This document shows, one piece after another, positions 1 through 12,561 of a stretch of DNA of 64,000 bases; the first letter of the stretch is position 1; each line of letters opens with the position of its first letter. Below the pieces are notes generated by a model. The model was not told the origin of the DNA. It saw only the letters and a program-made list of their open reading frames with translations, and searched no databases. Source of the stretch: Papaver somniferum (taxonomy: Eukaryota > Streptophyta > Magnoliopsida > Ranunculales > Papaveraceae); NCBI RefSeq assembly GCF_003573695.1, contig NC_039358.1, positions 97,960,117 through 98,024,116 of the forward strand, in the 5' to 3' direction. The translations under genes were made by a program, and so were the position numbers.

Positions 1-1644
1 CAAACTCAAATCCGGTTACTTAAGTACGCATACCCGTATGCATACTTAAGTGGTTAATTACTTTCTAAAATCGGTTGTACATGAACCTAAAACATTTATC
101 AATAAGGAAAGCAATCTTTACAAACCGTGGCTATAATGTTTATGTATCGATTCAAGTGAATCAAACCGATTTTGCTTCAATTGTGTTTTTGTATAAATCC
201 ATGAGAATATAGCAATTGAACAACTCTTTAACTAGATTCATTAGAGTCATTCGAACTAGTTATGGTTAAGATGAATAAGGTTGATATGAGAGTAATCATA
301 TGGCTAACCTCGGTTAACTAACACGTTTGGGTACGGCTACATAAACCTAACTGAGGGTACATTTCATTTGTGTGTAACAAGCTAAGTTCGATCTAACGGT
401 TAAAAGATATTAGCTTGGTTGAATCAGGTTTTTCATCTAACGGTGAATATTGAATGCTTTGTTACCAAGGTAACTTGGATTGCAAACTCTGATTTGAAAA
501 CTATATAAAGGAGAACTCTAGCAACTGGGAAACCTAATCCCCACACCTCCTGTATGTTACTAGTTGCATAACTAGAGTCGATTCTCCTTTAACCTTAGAT
601 TTTTTTCGAGACCCTGTAGGTTAACGACTTGAAGAATTTATTGGGATTGTGAAGCCAGACCCAACTATTCTCTTTGTAGTTGCATGATCTGATCTTGCTG
701 TTTCTATCGTGATTGAGTGCAATTGTAAAATTGGCTTGAGATTTATATCTCCGATAGGAAAGATAGAAAAGTAATCACAAACACCTTCGTCTCATCGTTT
801 TTGATTCCACAATAACTTGTTTCGCTATTCGATTAAGTTTATTGTAAGGTGATTGATAATACTAGGATGTTCTTCGGGAATATAAGTCTGGTTTATCAAT
901 TGGTTCCTATTCACCATGATTTATCAAAAGACGGAACAAAAACTCTTGGGTATTTCTGTGGGAGACAAATTTATTCAATCCTGTAGACTTTTCTGTGTGA
1001 GACAGATTTGTTTATCAAGTCTTTGACTTTGGGTCGTAGCAACTCTTAGTTGTGGGTGAGATCAGCTAAGGGAATCAAGTGCGTAGTATCCTGCTGGCAT
1101 CAGAGATAAGGAGCGCAACTGTACCTTGAATCAGTGTGAGATTGATTAGGGTTCAACTACAACCCAGACCGAAGTTAATTGGTAGTAGGCTAGTGTCTGT
1201 AACGTCTTAATACAGTGTGGTGTTCAATTTGGACTAGGTCCCGGGGTTTTTCTGCATTTGTGGTTTCCTCGTTAACAAAAGTCTAGTGTCTGTGTTATTT
1301 ATTTTCCGCATTATATATTGTTATATAATTGATATATCACAGGTTGTGCGTTAAGATCAATCAATTAGAATATCCGACCTTGGGTTGTCGATTTACATTG
1401 ATTGATACTTGAACATTGGTCTTTGGTACCGTTCAAGTAATTCCTCTTATATTCAGTCGGGCTCGCAGATTTCTATTTACTGATTGCGGATTGAATTAAG
1501 ATTAGAGATATTAAACTCTTTGATATACTTTATTCTAGATTGAGTCTGACTTTCTAGTTGATTCTCTAGAAAGTGTATTGGAGTAAGTCCTCTCAGTTTT
1601 CCAAACGAATTGTTGGGTGTGGTTGTTAGACCCCCGCATTTTCA
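1..1644 (+). mobile_element. 3' part of a long LTR (SIRE-like family 'M'), cut by the window edge
   Basis: This stretch is the reverse complement, with divergence, of 44049-46461 and 7071-8955, which define a roughly 2.4 kb LTR. It ends at 1644 with the family terminus (GTTAGACCCCCGC...TTTTCA). The LTR start lies left of the window. A TATA box (TATATAAAG, 502-510) sits where the other copies have theirs. No coding capacity. Orientation is opposite to the two other M copies. The family assignment to SIRE/Maximus copia rests on LTR length, the tRNA-Met primer site and the gag seen at 44048-42642. Confidence 0.75.
502..510 (+). promoter_or_regulatory. TATA box of the M-family LTR promoter
   Basis: TATATAAAG lies inside the + LTR. 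The equivalent positions in the two - strand copies (8208-8217 and 45186-45195) keep a TATA-like core, which supports an RNA polymerase II promoter role in the LTR. Confidence 0.5.
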
Positions 1645-3099
1645 CCAAGGAATTTCCAAAACCGAATATTCTTAAAGATATGCAATAAAGCCAAAAACGG
1701 TTTTCATAATTCCTGGAAATGCACTGTCCAAATATTGACCGAAATCTCAGTAGAAAATCTCCAATTAGTAAATGCACATTACCAATTTTTATTTTCTAAA
1801 GATATGCATTTAATTGCTGGAAATTAAAAGTATATAAAACTAAAAACCTTAATTAAAATATTTTCAATTTATTTCGATATGGGATTCTCCTTTATTTATT
1901 AAAGAATATCTTTGAACAATAAAAGATAAGAATTACTGCACATGTTCAAAGTATGTCGACATCTTTACTTTGTAAATCCTTTTTCATATTTACAATCTTG
2001 GAACCGATTTGCCACACTTCTAAACGAGTTTAGAATTGGTTCATCTGACTTCCAAGAACTATGTGATTGATTATCCTATCAAATCACCATTAATGGGTTT
2101 CACGGTTCTACCAAAACACAAAGCTTCGGTTATACCTCCATGTGGGTACTAGGATCAGTCGCACTAGCTTTCCAAAAATTGGTTGACTAGGTACTAGGAT
2201 CGGTCACCACATAATTATGGCATTTACTTGTGATCGGTTGCACAAGTCATAGGATCGGTTACCAATTACTAAGACTTGTTGTACCTCTTACAAGGATCGA
2301 TTCCACATAATTGTGATCGGTTGCACCTCTTACAAGGATCGGTTCCCTAATGTATAGAGTTGGTCATACCAATTACAAAACATCGATCATACTATCTCAG
2401 GTGATTACTTAAGATCGGTTTCACTAATAAAAGTCATACCAATACGAAATTCAGGCATCATGAATAGTTTTACCAAGATACATAAACAAGTTATGAGCGT
2501 TTATACTAAACACACATATTGGTAATCCAAAGATTTGCAATGATAACAATACAAATAAGCCTAGTGATTTCCTTTTCGATTCACAAAACAAGTTTATGAA
2601 TTGTACTTCCTTTAAATGAATGTAAAACATTGTTTCCTAGGACAAAATCTTCACCCATACCCATACATAATCACAATAGCATTCATACTATTATGTCGAT
2701 GTCTTATATGCAAAGTTCAAAAGATAGGCGTTATACTTCGTATTGTAATTCCTTAATACTATGTCTAATTAGAGTATAATCATTCACAGCTTCACAGTTA
2801 TGTTTTCAATATGCACGACTTGAAAAGATACGTTAGGAGTGAAACAGTTCAAGTCAAATATTACTAACCTCAAGAGGAAGGATGATGTCGTCGATGTAGC
2901 TCTTTACTGCTTCGCATTCTTCAAGTCTTCACGTAATACTTGTAAGTCTCATATCCTAGTAACTTTCTAGCTAGCTTATACGAAGTTGACTCTAGTAAAT
3001 AATCAAGCGACTCTTTAAATGAGTTTTGCTTCACTAAAATATGACAACCAAACTTGACATACCAACGCTTGGTGGGGTCAACCGAGCTATGCTATAACA
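1645..3099 (-). mobile_element. 3' LTR (truncated) of a non-autonomous SIRE-like element, family 'X'
   Basis: On the - strand this LTR begins TGTTATAGCATAGCTCGG at 3099, directly after a polypurine tract. It runs left to 1645, where it abuts the M-family LTR end. About 860 bp (1645-2510) repeat as a direct copy at 6205-7060. The start sequence resembles that of the M LTR (TGTTAGAGCATAGCTCGG), so the two families are related. It is full of short degenerate repeats around GATCGGTT. No ORF of note. Confidence 0.7.
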
Positions 3100-3116
3100 A
3101 TCTCCCCCTTTGTCAA
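3100..3116 (-). promoter_or_regulatory. Polypurine tract next to the X 3' LTR
   Basis: Read on the - strand, GACAAAGGGGGAGA immediately precedes the LTR start, the position where plus-strand DNA synthesis is primed. A second, similar tract (GACAAAAAGGGGGAGAAA) lies about 350 bp upstream, near 3463-3485. Repeated PPT-like tracts are a known trait of SIRE-type copia elements. Confidence 0.7.
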
Positions 3117-4911
3117 TTTTAGTGACAAAACTCTTACATCATATGGATAAACAAACTACAAGAATTCATTACACATGCGCTTGATTCTAAGTTTCAACAA
3201 CACAATAACCTATATACATTCAATCCACAAATGCCGTTGTTGACATTATAATAACAAAGCTAATACCCCCCCTAAAGGTAAGATAGGTAGATTTTCAATC
3301 CACACGTCTTTGTTATTCCCTTTGTAGTTAAGATAACCACAAGTATCAATATGATATGTTACTTCCCCTTAGTCTATGCTTTACTCTTTCGTTAGATATA
3401 ACGTTTAAGCACCATTATCCTTTCCTTAGTGATACCAAATCACTTGTTTACTCCATATATTTCTCCCCCTTTTTGTCACAATATGACAAAGGTACGAACA
3501 ATTAAAGGACAAACTGAAAGGATCTTACAAATCTTAAAAGACTTGCAAAACCTATAAGAGTTAAGCACGAGGGTTCCACACACCATTTTAGATAACCAAT
3601 ATCAAAACCGAAACTACTAGGTAATTTTGTTTTGATATGTTACCAAGGAAACAATTGCCCGAAGAAATTTTTTCTACTAGTTTAGCAAATTAAAAATTGA
3701 CTAAGCACCTTAGTTCTTTTGCTAAACCGATGGTACAAATACAATCGCTTGTTCGATAAGACCCAAATAAAGATCAGAATTAACTCTATTTTTCTCATCA
3801 GGTTCTAATTATTCAAATAATAACTTAGACCTTTCACTTTTAAACAAGACAAGTACTAGGTTAGTGAACTAGCATTTTTGTTAAGGCATTCGATTAGACT
3901 TGAATGACCGAAACCTCCACTTTGATAAGTCTAACTAAGATCAAATTAGCTTAGTTTCTCTTATCCGGAATCGAATTGGACTAAACAATTAATCCCGAAA
4001 ACCTTTTTGTTAAGACATGATCAATTCATACAAACCAAATAAATCAACTTGCATAATTATTACCTCAACCGGAAGCAATTGAAACAAACATAGACATTAT
4101 AGTACCGCAATTGCACCGAAATTTCGTAAGCCTAAACAATTGATACCAAACCATAAAGAAAGATAACAATAGTTTTTCTTAACCGAAAACAATTAAATCA
4201 CGCACACATCCATATAAAAATAATGGAATAAACATCAATTGTACCGAATTTTTTTTAAGCAAAAGCAATAAATATATGCAATAAAATTAGGCTTTTCTTA
4301 AACAGGAAAACGATTAACTAACAAATTCGTTACCTCAAATTCCGCATCCTCTTCACCCCAGAAATATATATGATCATTAAGCGCAATTTCACATAGAACT
4401 CTCCCCCGTTGTGTTATCATCCTCTCGCAAGACAAAAGAACAACAACAAAAAGGAAACCTTTACCAGAGAAAGGTTGAAAATCGGTTTTAACTAATGCGA
4501 TGCAAAAGTTGAAACCCCGAAACACATATGCTTTTATGCTAAACCAAACGATTCAACATGTTGTGACTTTTTCACACATGAATTTCAATCAGAACCCCTT
4601 ATGATCCTTTGATAAAGCCTACCAACATGGGCTAGAACTTAATTCTGCTAAACCAAAAAGTAACCCAAACCATAAGGGTTCACACCATATGAGATCGAAT
4701 AATAAGGTTATGAAAACCAAAATCAAACATCCCATAACATACATAACAATAATATAAAGCATTCAAGCACAGGCTATGAAATCAAAAACTATCACAAGAA
4801 AAATTATAAAATAATAATTTTATTCATAGATAATAGATAGTTTTATTCAAAATAGACTTTATACAATTATTGAAAGAAATCAAAAACTGATGTCTATTCT
4901 CCTGGAAATAA
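3117..4911 (-). mobile_element. Non-coding 3' internal region of the X element
   Basis: About 1.8 kb between the last ORF of the element and its polypurine tract. I see no ORF with family resemblance. The sequence has the low-complexity character usual for the long 3' untranslated part of SIRE-like elements. A second PPT-like motif is at about 3463-3485. Confidence 0.5.
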
Positions 4912-5990
4912 TTATTGGGAGGAACATTCCTCGTGATCAAGTACTTTTCGATGCTCTTCTTCTATTTCCGATTCTTGGTTCCAAAGCTCTGATTCAATCT
5001 TTAGAATTCCTTTAAGAGTTTCTGGATCTTTTCGAGCAGCAAAGCCCAGCTGTTTCTGAAAACAATCAAGTTGTTTACCAAGAGTTTCAAGATGAACTAG
5101 AAGAGACTTATTGTTAAAATTCGGTGAAATCCTTTCAATCGTTTTATTACTGGATTGACCTCTAATCATTTGACATATAGTCTTTTGGAGACAACCGTAA
5201 TGCTTCTCCTGTCATCAAAATCATCTCCCATGATGAATTCAAAAATCTCTGTAATTATACATGGAAAACCGAGATGCCTCTTTATTTCTGGGGAAGAAAT
5301 AGAATCTGAGATTTTGATCATTTGACTGACAATGACTCCACATATATCAATTTTAGAGTCTCCTTTTAACAGAAAATAAACAAATTTTGTAAAATCTTTG
5401 TCCTAAGCTGACTTATCTTTACTGCTTGAAAATAGGGTTGCTAAAGCAAGTTTACCGAATACCCTTAGGTGAAAGGGTACATCTTTTGTTGGTAATCTAC
5501 CATTTTCCCACTCTGTCGATCTTCCAATGAGATGTGTTGAAATGGTATCGTGCTCAATTTCAACTCCAGTAATCAAGTGATTACATTCCACATTATACCC
5601 AATAGCATTAGAAATTGTCTTACGATCAACATAGTAGAGTCCTTGACCAACAAGAGTAACAAAGGTAAGGTTTTTATGATCAAAATTATGAATATTTGCA
5701 TAAAAAATTCTTACCATATCAGGTGAATATTTTTCAAAATCAAAAAGCTTTCCCCAGTTCTAATCTTGAACAAACTTCACATAATCCTTAGCTTGGACAT
5801 CTGGATCGAATTTCTTTGCAGTAGTGAATTCCATCCTCTTGATAGTTTCGTATTTCCTAAAGCATGAGTTGTCAACAAAACGAGTAAATTCATGCTTGTC
5901 ATCAATACTGTTTGGAAATCTGATTCTATCAATATCATCGAATCTGACTCGGTCATCAGACGATGTGTCTCTTGATTTCCTCTTTCTCAT
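4912..5990 (-). pseudogene. Broken ORF of the 'putative plant transposon protein' type carried by the X element
   Basis: Translation starts best at 5990, where the protein begins MRKRKSRDTSSDDRVRFDD. One frame then runs left through two TAG/TAA-type stops (after FVQD near 5760 and after SKDKSA near 5403), and a frame change near 5180 leads into the last part (5169-4912), which is charged and probably coiled coil. The middle (KLFDFEKYSPDMVRIFYANI, then VGQGLYYVDRKTISNAIGYN) matches the pattern I know from the Pfam family 'putative plant transposon protein' (PF20167, from memory). Such proteins are encoded by plant retroelements and their function is unknown. It sits where gag-pol would be expected; no protease, integrase or reverse transcriptase is visible in this element. 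Non-functional as read. Confidence 0.6.
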
Positions 5991-6129
5991 ACTTGCAAAA
6001 ATATGAAAAACCCTAGTTACAGTTTTGATCAATCTTCCCCAATATGTTTGTATACATAACAAGAGATTTTGCGTAATCAGGGTACTTTCCCCTCCGAATA
6101 GACGGCTCCACCAGTAACAACACAACTAG

Positions 6130-7070
6130 GTAGTTTTGTTGGCTCTGAGGATTAGTTTGCTCGAAATGCAAACTTCAATATTTATAGACCAAGGAAGTTT
6201 GGACACCAAGGAATTTCCAAAACCAAATATTCTCAAAGATATGCAATAAAGCCAAAAACGGTTTTCATAATTCCTGGAAATGCACTGTCCAAATATTGAC
6301 CGAAATCTCAGTAGAAAATCTCCAATTAGTAAATGCACATTACCAATTTTTATTTTCTAAAGATATGCATTTAATTGCTGGAAATTAAAAGCATATAAAA
6401 CTAAAAACCTTAATTAAAATATTCTCAATTTATTTCGATCCGGGATTCTCCTTTAGTTATTAAGGAATATCTTTGAACAATAAAAGATAAGAATTATTGC
6501 ACATGTTCAAAGTATGTCGACATCTTTACTTTGTAAATCCTTTTTCATATTTACAATCTTGAAACCGATTTGCCACACTTCTAAACGAGTTTATAATTGG
6601 TTCATCTGACTTCCAAGAACTATGTGATTGATTATCCTATCAAATCACCATTAATGGGTTTCACGGTTCTACCAAAACACAAAGCTTCGGTTCTGCCTCC
6701 ACGTGGGTACTAGGATCAGTCACACTAGCTTTCCAAAAATTGGTTAACTAGGTACTACGATCAGTTACCACATAATTATGGTATTTACTTGTGATCGGTT
6801 GCACAAGTTATAGGATCAGTTACCAATTACTAAGACTTGTTGTACCTCTTACAAGGATCGATTCCACATACTTTTGATCGGTTGCACCTCTTACTAGGAT
6901 CGGTTCCCAAATGTCTAGAGTTGGTCATACCAATGACAAAATATCGATCATATCATCTCAGGTGATTACTTAAGATCGGTTTCACTAATAAAAGTCATAC
7001 CAATACAAAATTCAGGCATTGTGAATAGTTTAACAAGTTATGAGCGGTTATACTAAAGACACGTATTGGT
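6130..7070 (-). mobile_element. 5' LTR (truncated) and leader of the X element
   Basis: 6205-7060 repeats 1645-2510 with only scattered differences, in the same orientation, which fits the two LTRs of one element flanking the internal part 6130-3100. The 5' end is missing: at 7071 the sequence changes abruptly to the end of an M-family LTR. I could not find a convincing primer-binding site left of 6130, so the exact LTR end is uncertain. Confidence 0.6.
6178..6187 (-). promoter_or_regulatory. TATA box in the X-element LTR/leader
   Basis: On the - strand the sequence CTATAAATATTG lies about 190 bp upstream of the ORF start at 5990. It fits the promoter of the element. The 3' LTR copy is truncated before this point, so it cannot be compared. 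Confidence 0.4.
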
Positions 7071-8955
7071 TGAAAAAGTGGGGGTCTAACAACACCATCC
7101 AATATTTCGCTTAGCAATCTGTATGGACTAACTCCGAAATACTTTGATAGAAAATCAACTAGACAGTCAGACTCAATCTAGATAAAAGTATCTCAAGGAG
7201 TTAATATTTCTCTCTTGATTTGATTTTTAGTCAAGCTAAAAACAATAGCGAGTCTTTATCAAATACAAGGAATAACTTGGACGGTACCAAAGACCAATGT
7301 CCAAGTGTTAATCAATGAAATCAACAACCACAAGGTCGGATCTCTAGTCAATTAAACTTTAACGCACAACCTGTATTATTTCAATTATAAAGATAAACAA
7401 TATAATGCGGAAAATGAAATAACACAGACACCAGAAATTCTGTTAACGAGGAAACCGCAAATGCAGAAAAACCCCGGGACCTAGTCCAGATTGAATACAC
7501 ACTGTATTAAGTCGCTACAACATTAGCCTACTCCAAGCTAACTTCGGACTGGACTATAGTTGAACCCCAATCAGTCTCCCGCTAATTCAAGGTACAGTTG
7601 TACTCCTACGCCTCTGATCCCAACAAGATCTTGTGCACTTGATTCCCTTAGTTGATCTCACCCACAACCAAGAGTTGCTGCAACCCAAAATCGCAGACTT
7701 GATAATAAACAAATATGTCTCACACAGAAAAGTCTATCAAAGGATAAATCTGTCTCCCACAGAAAAACCCTAGGTTTTTGTTCCGTCTTAAGATATGAAA
7801 TTAAGGTGAACAGGAACCAATTGATAATCCGGTCTTATATTCCCGAAGAACATCCTATATTAATCAATCACCTCTCAACGATCTTTCTTGACTACACAAG
7901 CAGATGTTGAGGAATCACAAATAGTGAGACGAAGATGTTTGTGACTTCTTTTATCTTGCCTATCGGAGAACTCTCACGATCTCAATCCAATCAATAGATT
8001 GTACTCGTACGATAGAAGATGCAAGATCAGATCACACAACTACGAGAAAACTAGTATCGGTCTGGCTTCACAACCCCAATGAAGTCTTTAAGTCGTTAAC
8101 CTGGTTTTAGAGAAGAAAACCAAAGGTTAGAGGAGAATCGACTCTAGCGAGCGCACTAGTATCACACAGACGTGTGAGGATTAGTTTTTCCCAATGCTAG
8201 ATGTCTCCTATATATAGTCTTCAAATCAGGGTTTTGCCTTAGTTACAAAGCAATCAATATTCACTGTTAGATGAAAACCTGATTTAGATTCAAGCTAATA
8301 TTTCTCAACCGTTAGATCAAAAACTTAGCGTGTCACACACACTTGAGATATACGTTTATTGGGTTTGTGAAAACCGTGCCCAAACGTGTACGTGTATGTT
8401 GGTTCAACATAGTAACCCAAAAGGTCAACCATATGAGCATTTCATACTAACCTTGTTCTTATTCACCATAACTAGTTCAATTGACTCAAATGAACTAGTT
8501 AGAGAGTTGTTCAATTGCTATGAGATCTTATGTAACTACACAAGACACAATTGAAACAAAGATGATTCGATTCGATTGAATCGACTCATGAACTTTATAG
8601 CCACGGTTTGCATACTGCATTCCTTAGTAATTCAAGTTTCATGTTCAGAGCACATCTTTAGATCATAACCCACTCAAGTACGCAAGCAAGTTCGCAGACT
8701 TAAGACAACCGGCAGAGTTTTCCAAACTCAACAGAAAATCTCGGCAAGGAGACTTCCGCCAGTTCGCGGACTGAGTTCGTGGACTTGTACTACACAAAAG
8801 AATTTGGAATCCCAGCAGAAATTTTCGGAACAAGAACTTCCGTCAATTCGCGGACTGAGTTCGCAAACTGAGTTCGCGGATTTGGCAAAGCCAATTCCTC
8901 CGGTTTCTGTCAATCAACAAAGTTCGAAAACTTTGGATTAAGGAATAAGACTTAT
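7071..8955 (-). mobile_element. M-family LTR fragment
   Basis: Close copy of 44049-45920. It starts at TGAAAAAGTGGGGGTCTAAC (the 3' terminus of the LTR on the - strand) and loses similarity near 8955. It carries the TATA-like core at 8208-8217 and, at about 8680-8890, a cluster of TTCGCGGACT-type short repeats. No primer-binding site lies next to it (the left neighbour is the X LTR), so this is a solo or truncated LTR. Confidence 0.7.
8680..8890. repeat. Short repeats built on TTCGCGGACTGAGTTCG
   Basis: Several degenerate copies of a 10-20 bp unit (TTCGCGGACT, GAGTTCGCAAACTGAG) occur within the M-family LTR. The equivalent segment of the 44049-46461 LTR (about 45650-45860) has the same cluster. 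Confidence 0.6.
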
Positions 8956-8998
8956 GCACATATATGTTACCACACAATGCTTATGAATCGGAGGACCG

Positions 8999-10150
8999 AC
9001 TTTAATTAACCGCAAGTATACGATGCACTACATGTGAATAGTGGCAAATAGGGATCGTTCCCACGAGGAGTGACAAACACTATTTCCAACCAATACTAGT
9101 TACTTTCGAGTCAAGAATATTTCAAAATGGAGATTTTAGAATTCTTATAAACTAACAAAGTGAACCAAAGCAAAATAATTAAGATTGTAATCAAAGATGT
9201 AGAATTATTAGGGCTACAGAATCCGTTGTAAGCTAGGCTTTACTTGTGTTCTATAACAAAAGGTATCGAGTTTACTCGTATGAAGTGTCAAACCTAGCTA
9301 CTCACACACGAAAGATATTTCATTAATGATCTTTAGAGAAGAGTTATCATAAAAGATTGTTTGTTCTCAACCTAAGGTAGAAGTCCCTAGTACTAAGCAT
9401 ACATGGCATACATAGTCTCGGGATATTCATAAATCAATCAATAACAAGGTTTAAATGAGTATTTCTATCAACCTAACAATGAACTATACATGGCATAGAA
9501 CATGAGAAGTTGAAAAGAAAATAAAACATTAAGAGAAACTTAAACAATTGACATTAAGCTTTAGTTGTTGAAAACACCTGTTTTAGAAAACAAATAAATC
9601 AAAACTACAAGTTCATCTTTCACCCTAATGAAGAGTTTAGCTAGACATAGCTTTCTTAAAATCCATAGAAAATGATTCAGGAATAAATCAAGTTATGCAA
9701 ATCGAAAAGTAAAGATAAATGCAAACCCTAGTTTCTTCCCTGTAAATGGCCTCTCTCTTTGAGTATGTGTCTTCGTACTTAATAGGAATCTGAGAACCTC
9801 TCTTTGGCAGCTGCCAGCACCTCCAAAGCCCGGTCCAACCACGAATGCCAAATCCAGGCCATCTCCAAGGTCCGGCCACAGTAAGCAACTCCATGAAATT
9901 CTCTTGCCAAAATTGGTGCAGCAACATTGCTACATATGAACTGGAATCACTGCACCAGCTAGATAATAAGTGGAAGTTCAATTCCTTCTATACTCTTCCT
10001 TTGCAGTCTACATAGGCTTCTAACTCCATTGTCCTGCTCATTTAGATTTCGGCCACAGAACCAACTTGTCTGCTTTCTATCCTCCTAATACTCGGCCAGC
10101 AGCTCGAGCTCAATTCCGCAACACACAGACCTGAGTCTCTCCAGTACTTA
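8999..10150 (-). mobile_element. Diverged LTR-like fragment, probably family 'G'
   Basis: The beginning (AATAGTGGCAAATAGGGATCG, then CCCACGAGGAGTG) is laid out like the primer-site end of plant Ty3/gypsy LTRs, and the order of motifs resembles that in the G-family LTRs further right (36937-38768). Similarity is weak and no ORF is recognisable. It abuts the start of another LTR at 10152. Confidence 0.35.
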
Positions 10151-10151
10151 A

Positions 10152-11458
10152 TGATAGACACATTTTTGTGTCTAATTTGTCCTCAATGTCCGTATTGTTG
10201 GCACTCGATTTTGTACTAATTTTGTTATTTTATGTATTTGTAGGTATTTTTTGGAAATAAATATTTTAAGAAAATTCGGCTCGAAAAGTTGATTTTGGCA
10301 CCCGGAGGACAAGTGTTATTCGGACTCTCGCTTTTGGATAAGGGGCGACCACTGGATAAGGGGCGACCTTCTTTCAAAATTCAAAATTTGTTTTGGCGGG
10401 AAAATTCTTTCCTTTACTGGCAGATTTTCAATTCGACATTTGAAGGTGTTTTAACGAGATTAAAGAGCTGAGACTTAATGGGTATATGTGATATGAGTAT
10501 ATGAAGATATTATGGTGGTTGGGATCGATCAAATTTGTCCAGAAAATCAATTCCCAATCAAAACAGAGAAAAGAATATCGTCTCATTTTTGGAAAGAAAA
10601 TCACGTAAAAGATGTTGCATGTTTGTGTAGTTAAGCCCAGATATTCTCCTAGGATGCGTATCAATCAGTTTATGAAGATTTCCAAGACAATTAACGTACA
10701 CAGAGGAAGAAATAAGAAATTATTCTCAAAAATATTTTTCTTCATTGTGAAGATTTTTGAGGAGTTATGGCGAGATTCAATGAGGCTTAGGTGTATAAAT
10801 AGGTTGATACTATCACAGGGAAGGGCTGTCGAGAGTTGGGAGTCGAAAGGAGGGCCAAAGGAGCAGAAATCAGAGTTTTCAGAACTCTGTTGCTGCTGCT
10901 GCTGCTGCCCGTGAAGAACAAGGAATCGGCCACGGTTCCTTCATCCATTTGCAACTGTTTCTTCAACTGCTCTGCAACGTTTATCTTCATCGCAACAGTT
11001 TCTTCATCATATTTTGCAACAGAGAAGTAAACCACGGCATTTAGTTTTCCGTCACCATTTGTTTCTCTGTAACAGTCCAACATCGTCTTCGCAACAGGAA
11101 TTGCTGTTGCGATTTCTCTGTTGCATTGTTTACTTAATTGTAATCAACTTTGGAGCAATAATAAAACATTTTGAGATTATGATTAATATGAGGAGCTAAA
11201 CCCAACATTGGGACGACGGAGGGAGTCTATTTTCGTCATTGTGGTAAATTTAATTTATTCTTTTTATGACTTTTGCACTGATTAAAAATTGAAAAATGAT
11301 TTTAATTAATTAGTTATCATTTTATTTGATGCGGCATGCTTGCTTAAATGTTTGATGTCCCATGCTTACGATTTATAACTAATATTCTGAGAATCTATTT
11401 TGGCAAAATAAGAGTCCATATATTTATGTTTTGAGCAGTAATTGTTAAGAATAAATAA
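10152..11458 (+). mobile_element. G-family LTR, + orientation, 3'-truncated
   Basis: Starts TGATAGACACATTTTTGTGTC, the same terminus that closes the - strand LTR at 14044. It shares, in inverted orientation, blocks with 12562-14044: the CACCCGGAGGAC block near 10300, the GGATAAGGGGCGACC repeats near 10337-10370, and the AGGAGCTAAACCC block near 11190. Similarity to the LTR at 36937-38768 runs out near 11458, so the 3' end and any primer site are missing. No polypurine tract lies to its left, so it is a 5' or solo LTR. Confidence 0.6.
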
Positions 11459-12561
11459 AATATACCACATGCATGAAGAATTGGCCAAGTCCTTAGTCCC
11501 AATACCTCTCGAACATCTTGTGACAAATTTGTACATATATTTTCGTTTTAAATCTATTCAAGTCCGAGCAACGAACTTTTACTTACCTCTTGAAAAGTAT
11601 TATAACACTTAACAACACCTTCCTCCATTTAGGTCCACCTCACGACCTAGCTCTGCTCCAACAACACAGCCATTGAACCACAGAAATTCCTCCATTCTTA
11701 CCCTGGTAGAAAACATCTCCACTTGGCCATGGAAACAACTTCTATTTCCCGACCTTCGCTTTGCTGCCAATGTAGTTTTCATCTCTACCAGTCACTTCAG
11801 TCACAACATCAGCTCCATTCTGTTCAACTCATGCCCAAGGTCAATCACCACTACACGCGACCACAACTTCCCTAAACCAACCTCAACATCTGTGTTAACC
11901 ATCACCACCGCCTGTAATTGATTACTGAACGTGAACCCCCAATTCAGATCATTGCATCTTATTAACACCAAACACACCCGTCCATTGTTTTTTTACAGTT
12001 CCGACCAACAAACCCCATAGATGTTGCTGTTGAATTCATTTCTTGCGATCGAGATTTCTGTTTATATCAACCCATCAATCGAATTAAGCACCAGACCATG
12101 TTTGGCTGCCATCTTCTTCCATCTTTACTGACACCAAAAACCCCCAATTTGTTGTTCTGCTGCTGGAAGAAATGAAACTGATGCGTCCCGACTCCAAACA
12201 CCACAAATCAAGCCCAACTAATTCCTTTACATCTTATTTCATCTCAAGGATAGATACTCCTTTCTTCATTGTGCAATCAAAATCCAGATACAATAGAAAA
12301 TCACATTCAAACCCCCAAAATTCGTTTATGCTGCTGTTGTAGATCGATCCATGAACTCACTTAAATCCGCCATGATCTATATCTCAGAACTACCCATTCA
12401 GACATTCAACTTCAGTGCTTCCAATTGCGTCTTTTTCTTCTCTTCTAACATTTCTCTGAACCCCTTGTTCACATCTCTGAAACACTGCCCATACAACCAC
12501 CATTAGCCAACACCAAAATTAGGTTAAAACACCTCCCCATTTGTACCCCAAATTCGATAGA
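11459..12561. other. Intervening 1.1 kb without a recognisable gene
   Basis: Short open frames occur (for example 11673-11921 on +) but none resembles a known family. The base composition (C-rich on +, with many CACC/ACAACA triplets) is LTR-like. I see nothing firm here. Confidence 0.4.

Noticed and set aside
1535..6338. Nearly identical ORFs at 1777-1535 and 6338-6126 (-)
   Set aside because: They are read through the repeated X LTR and continue into different neighbours; duplicated non-coding sequence, not genes.
9688..9981. 97-residue - strand ORF in the LTR-like fragment
   Set aside because: No family resemblance, lies in LTR-type sequence, probably a chance frame.
10890..11110. Gln/Leu-rich frames over CTGCTGCTG repeats
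   Set aside because: Triplet repeat within an LTR; both strands open by composition only.
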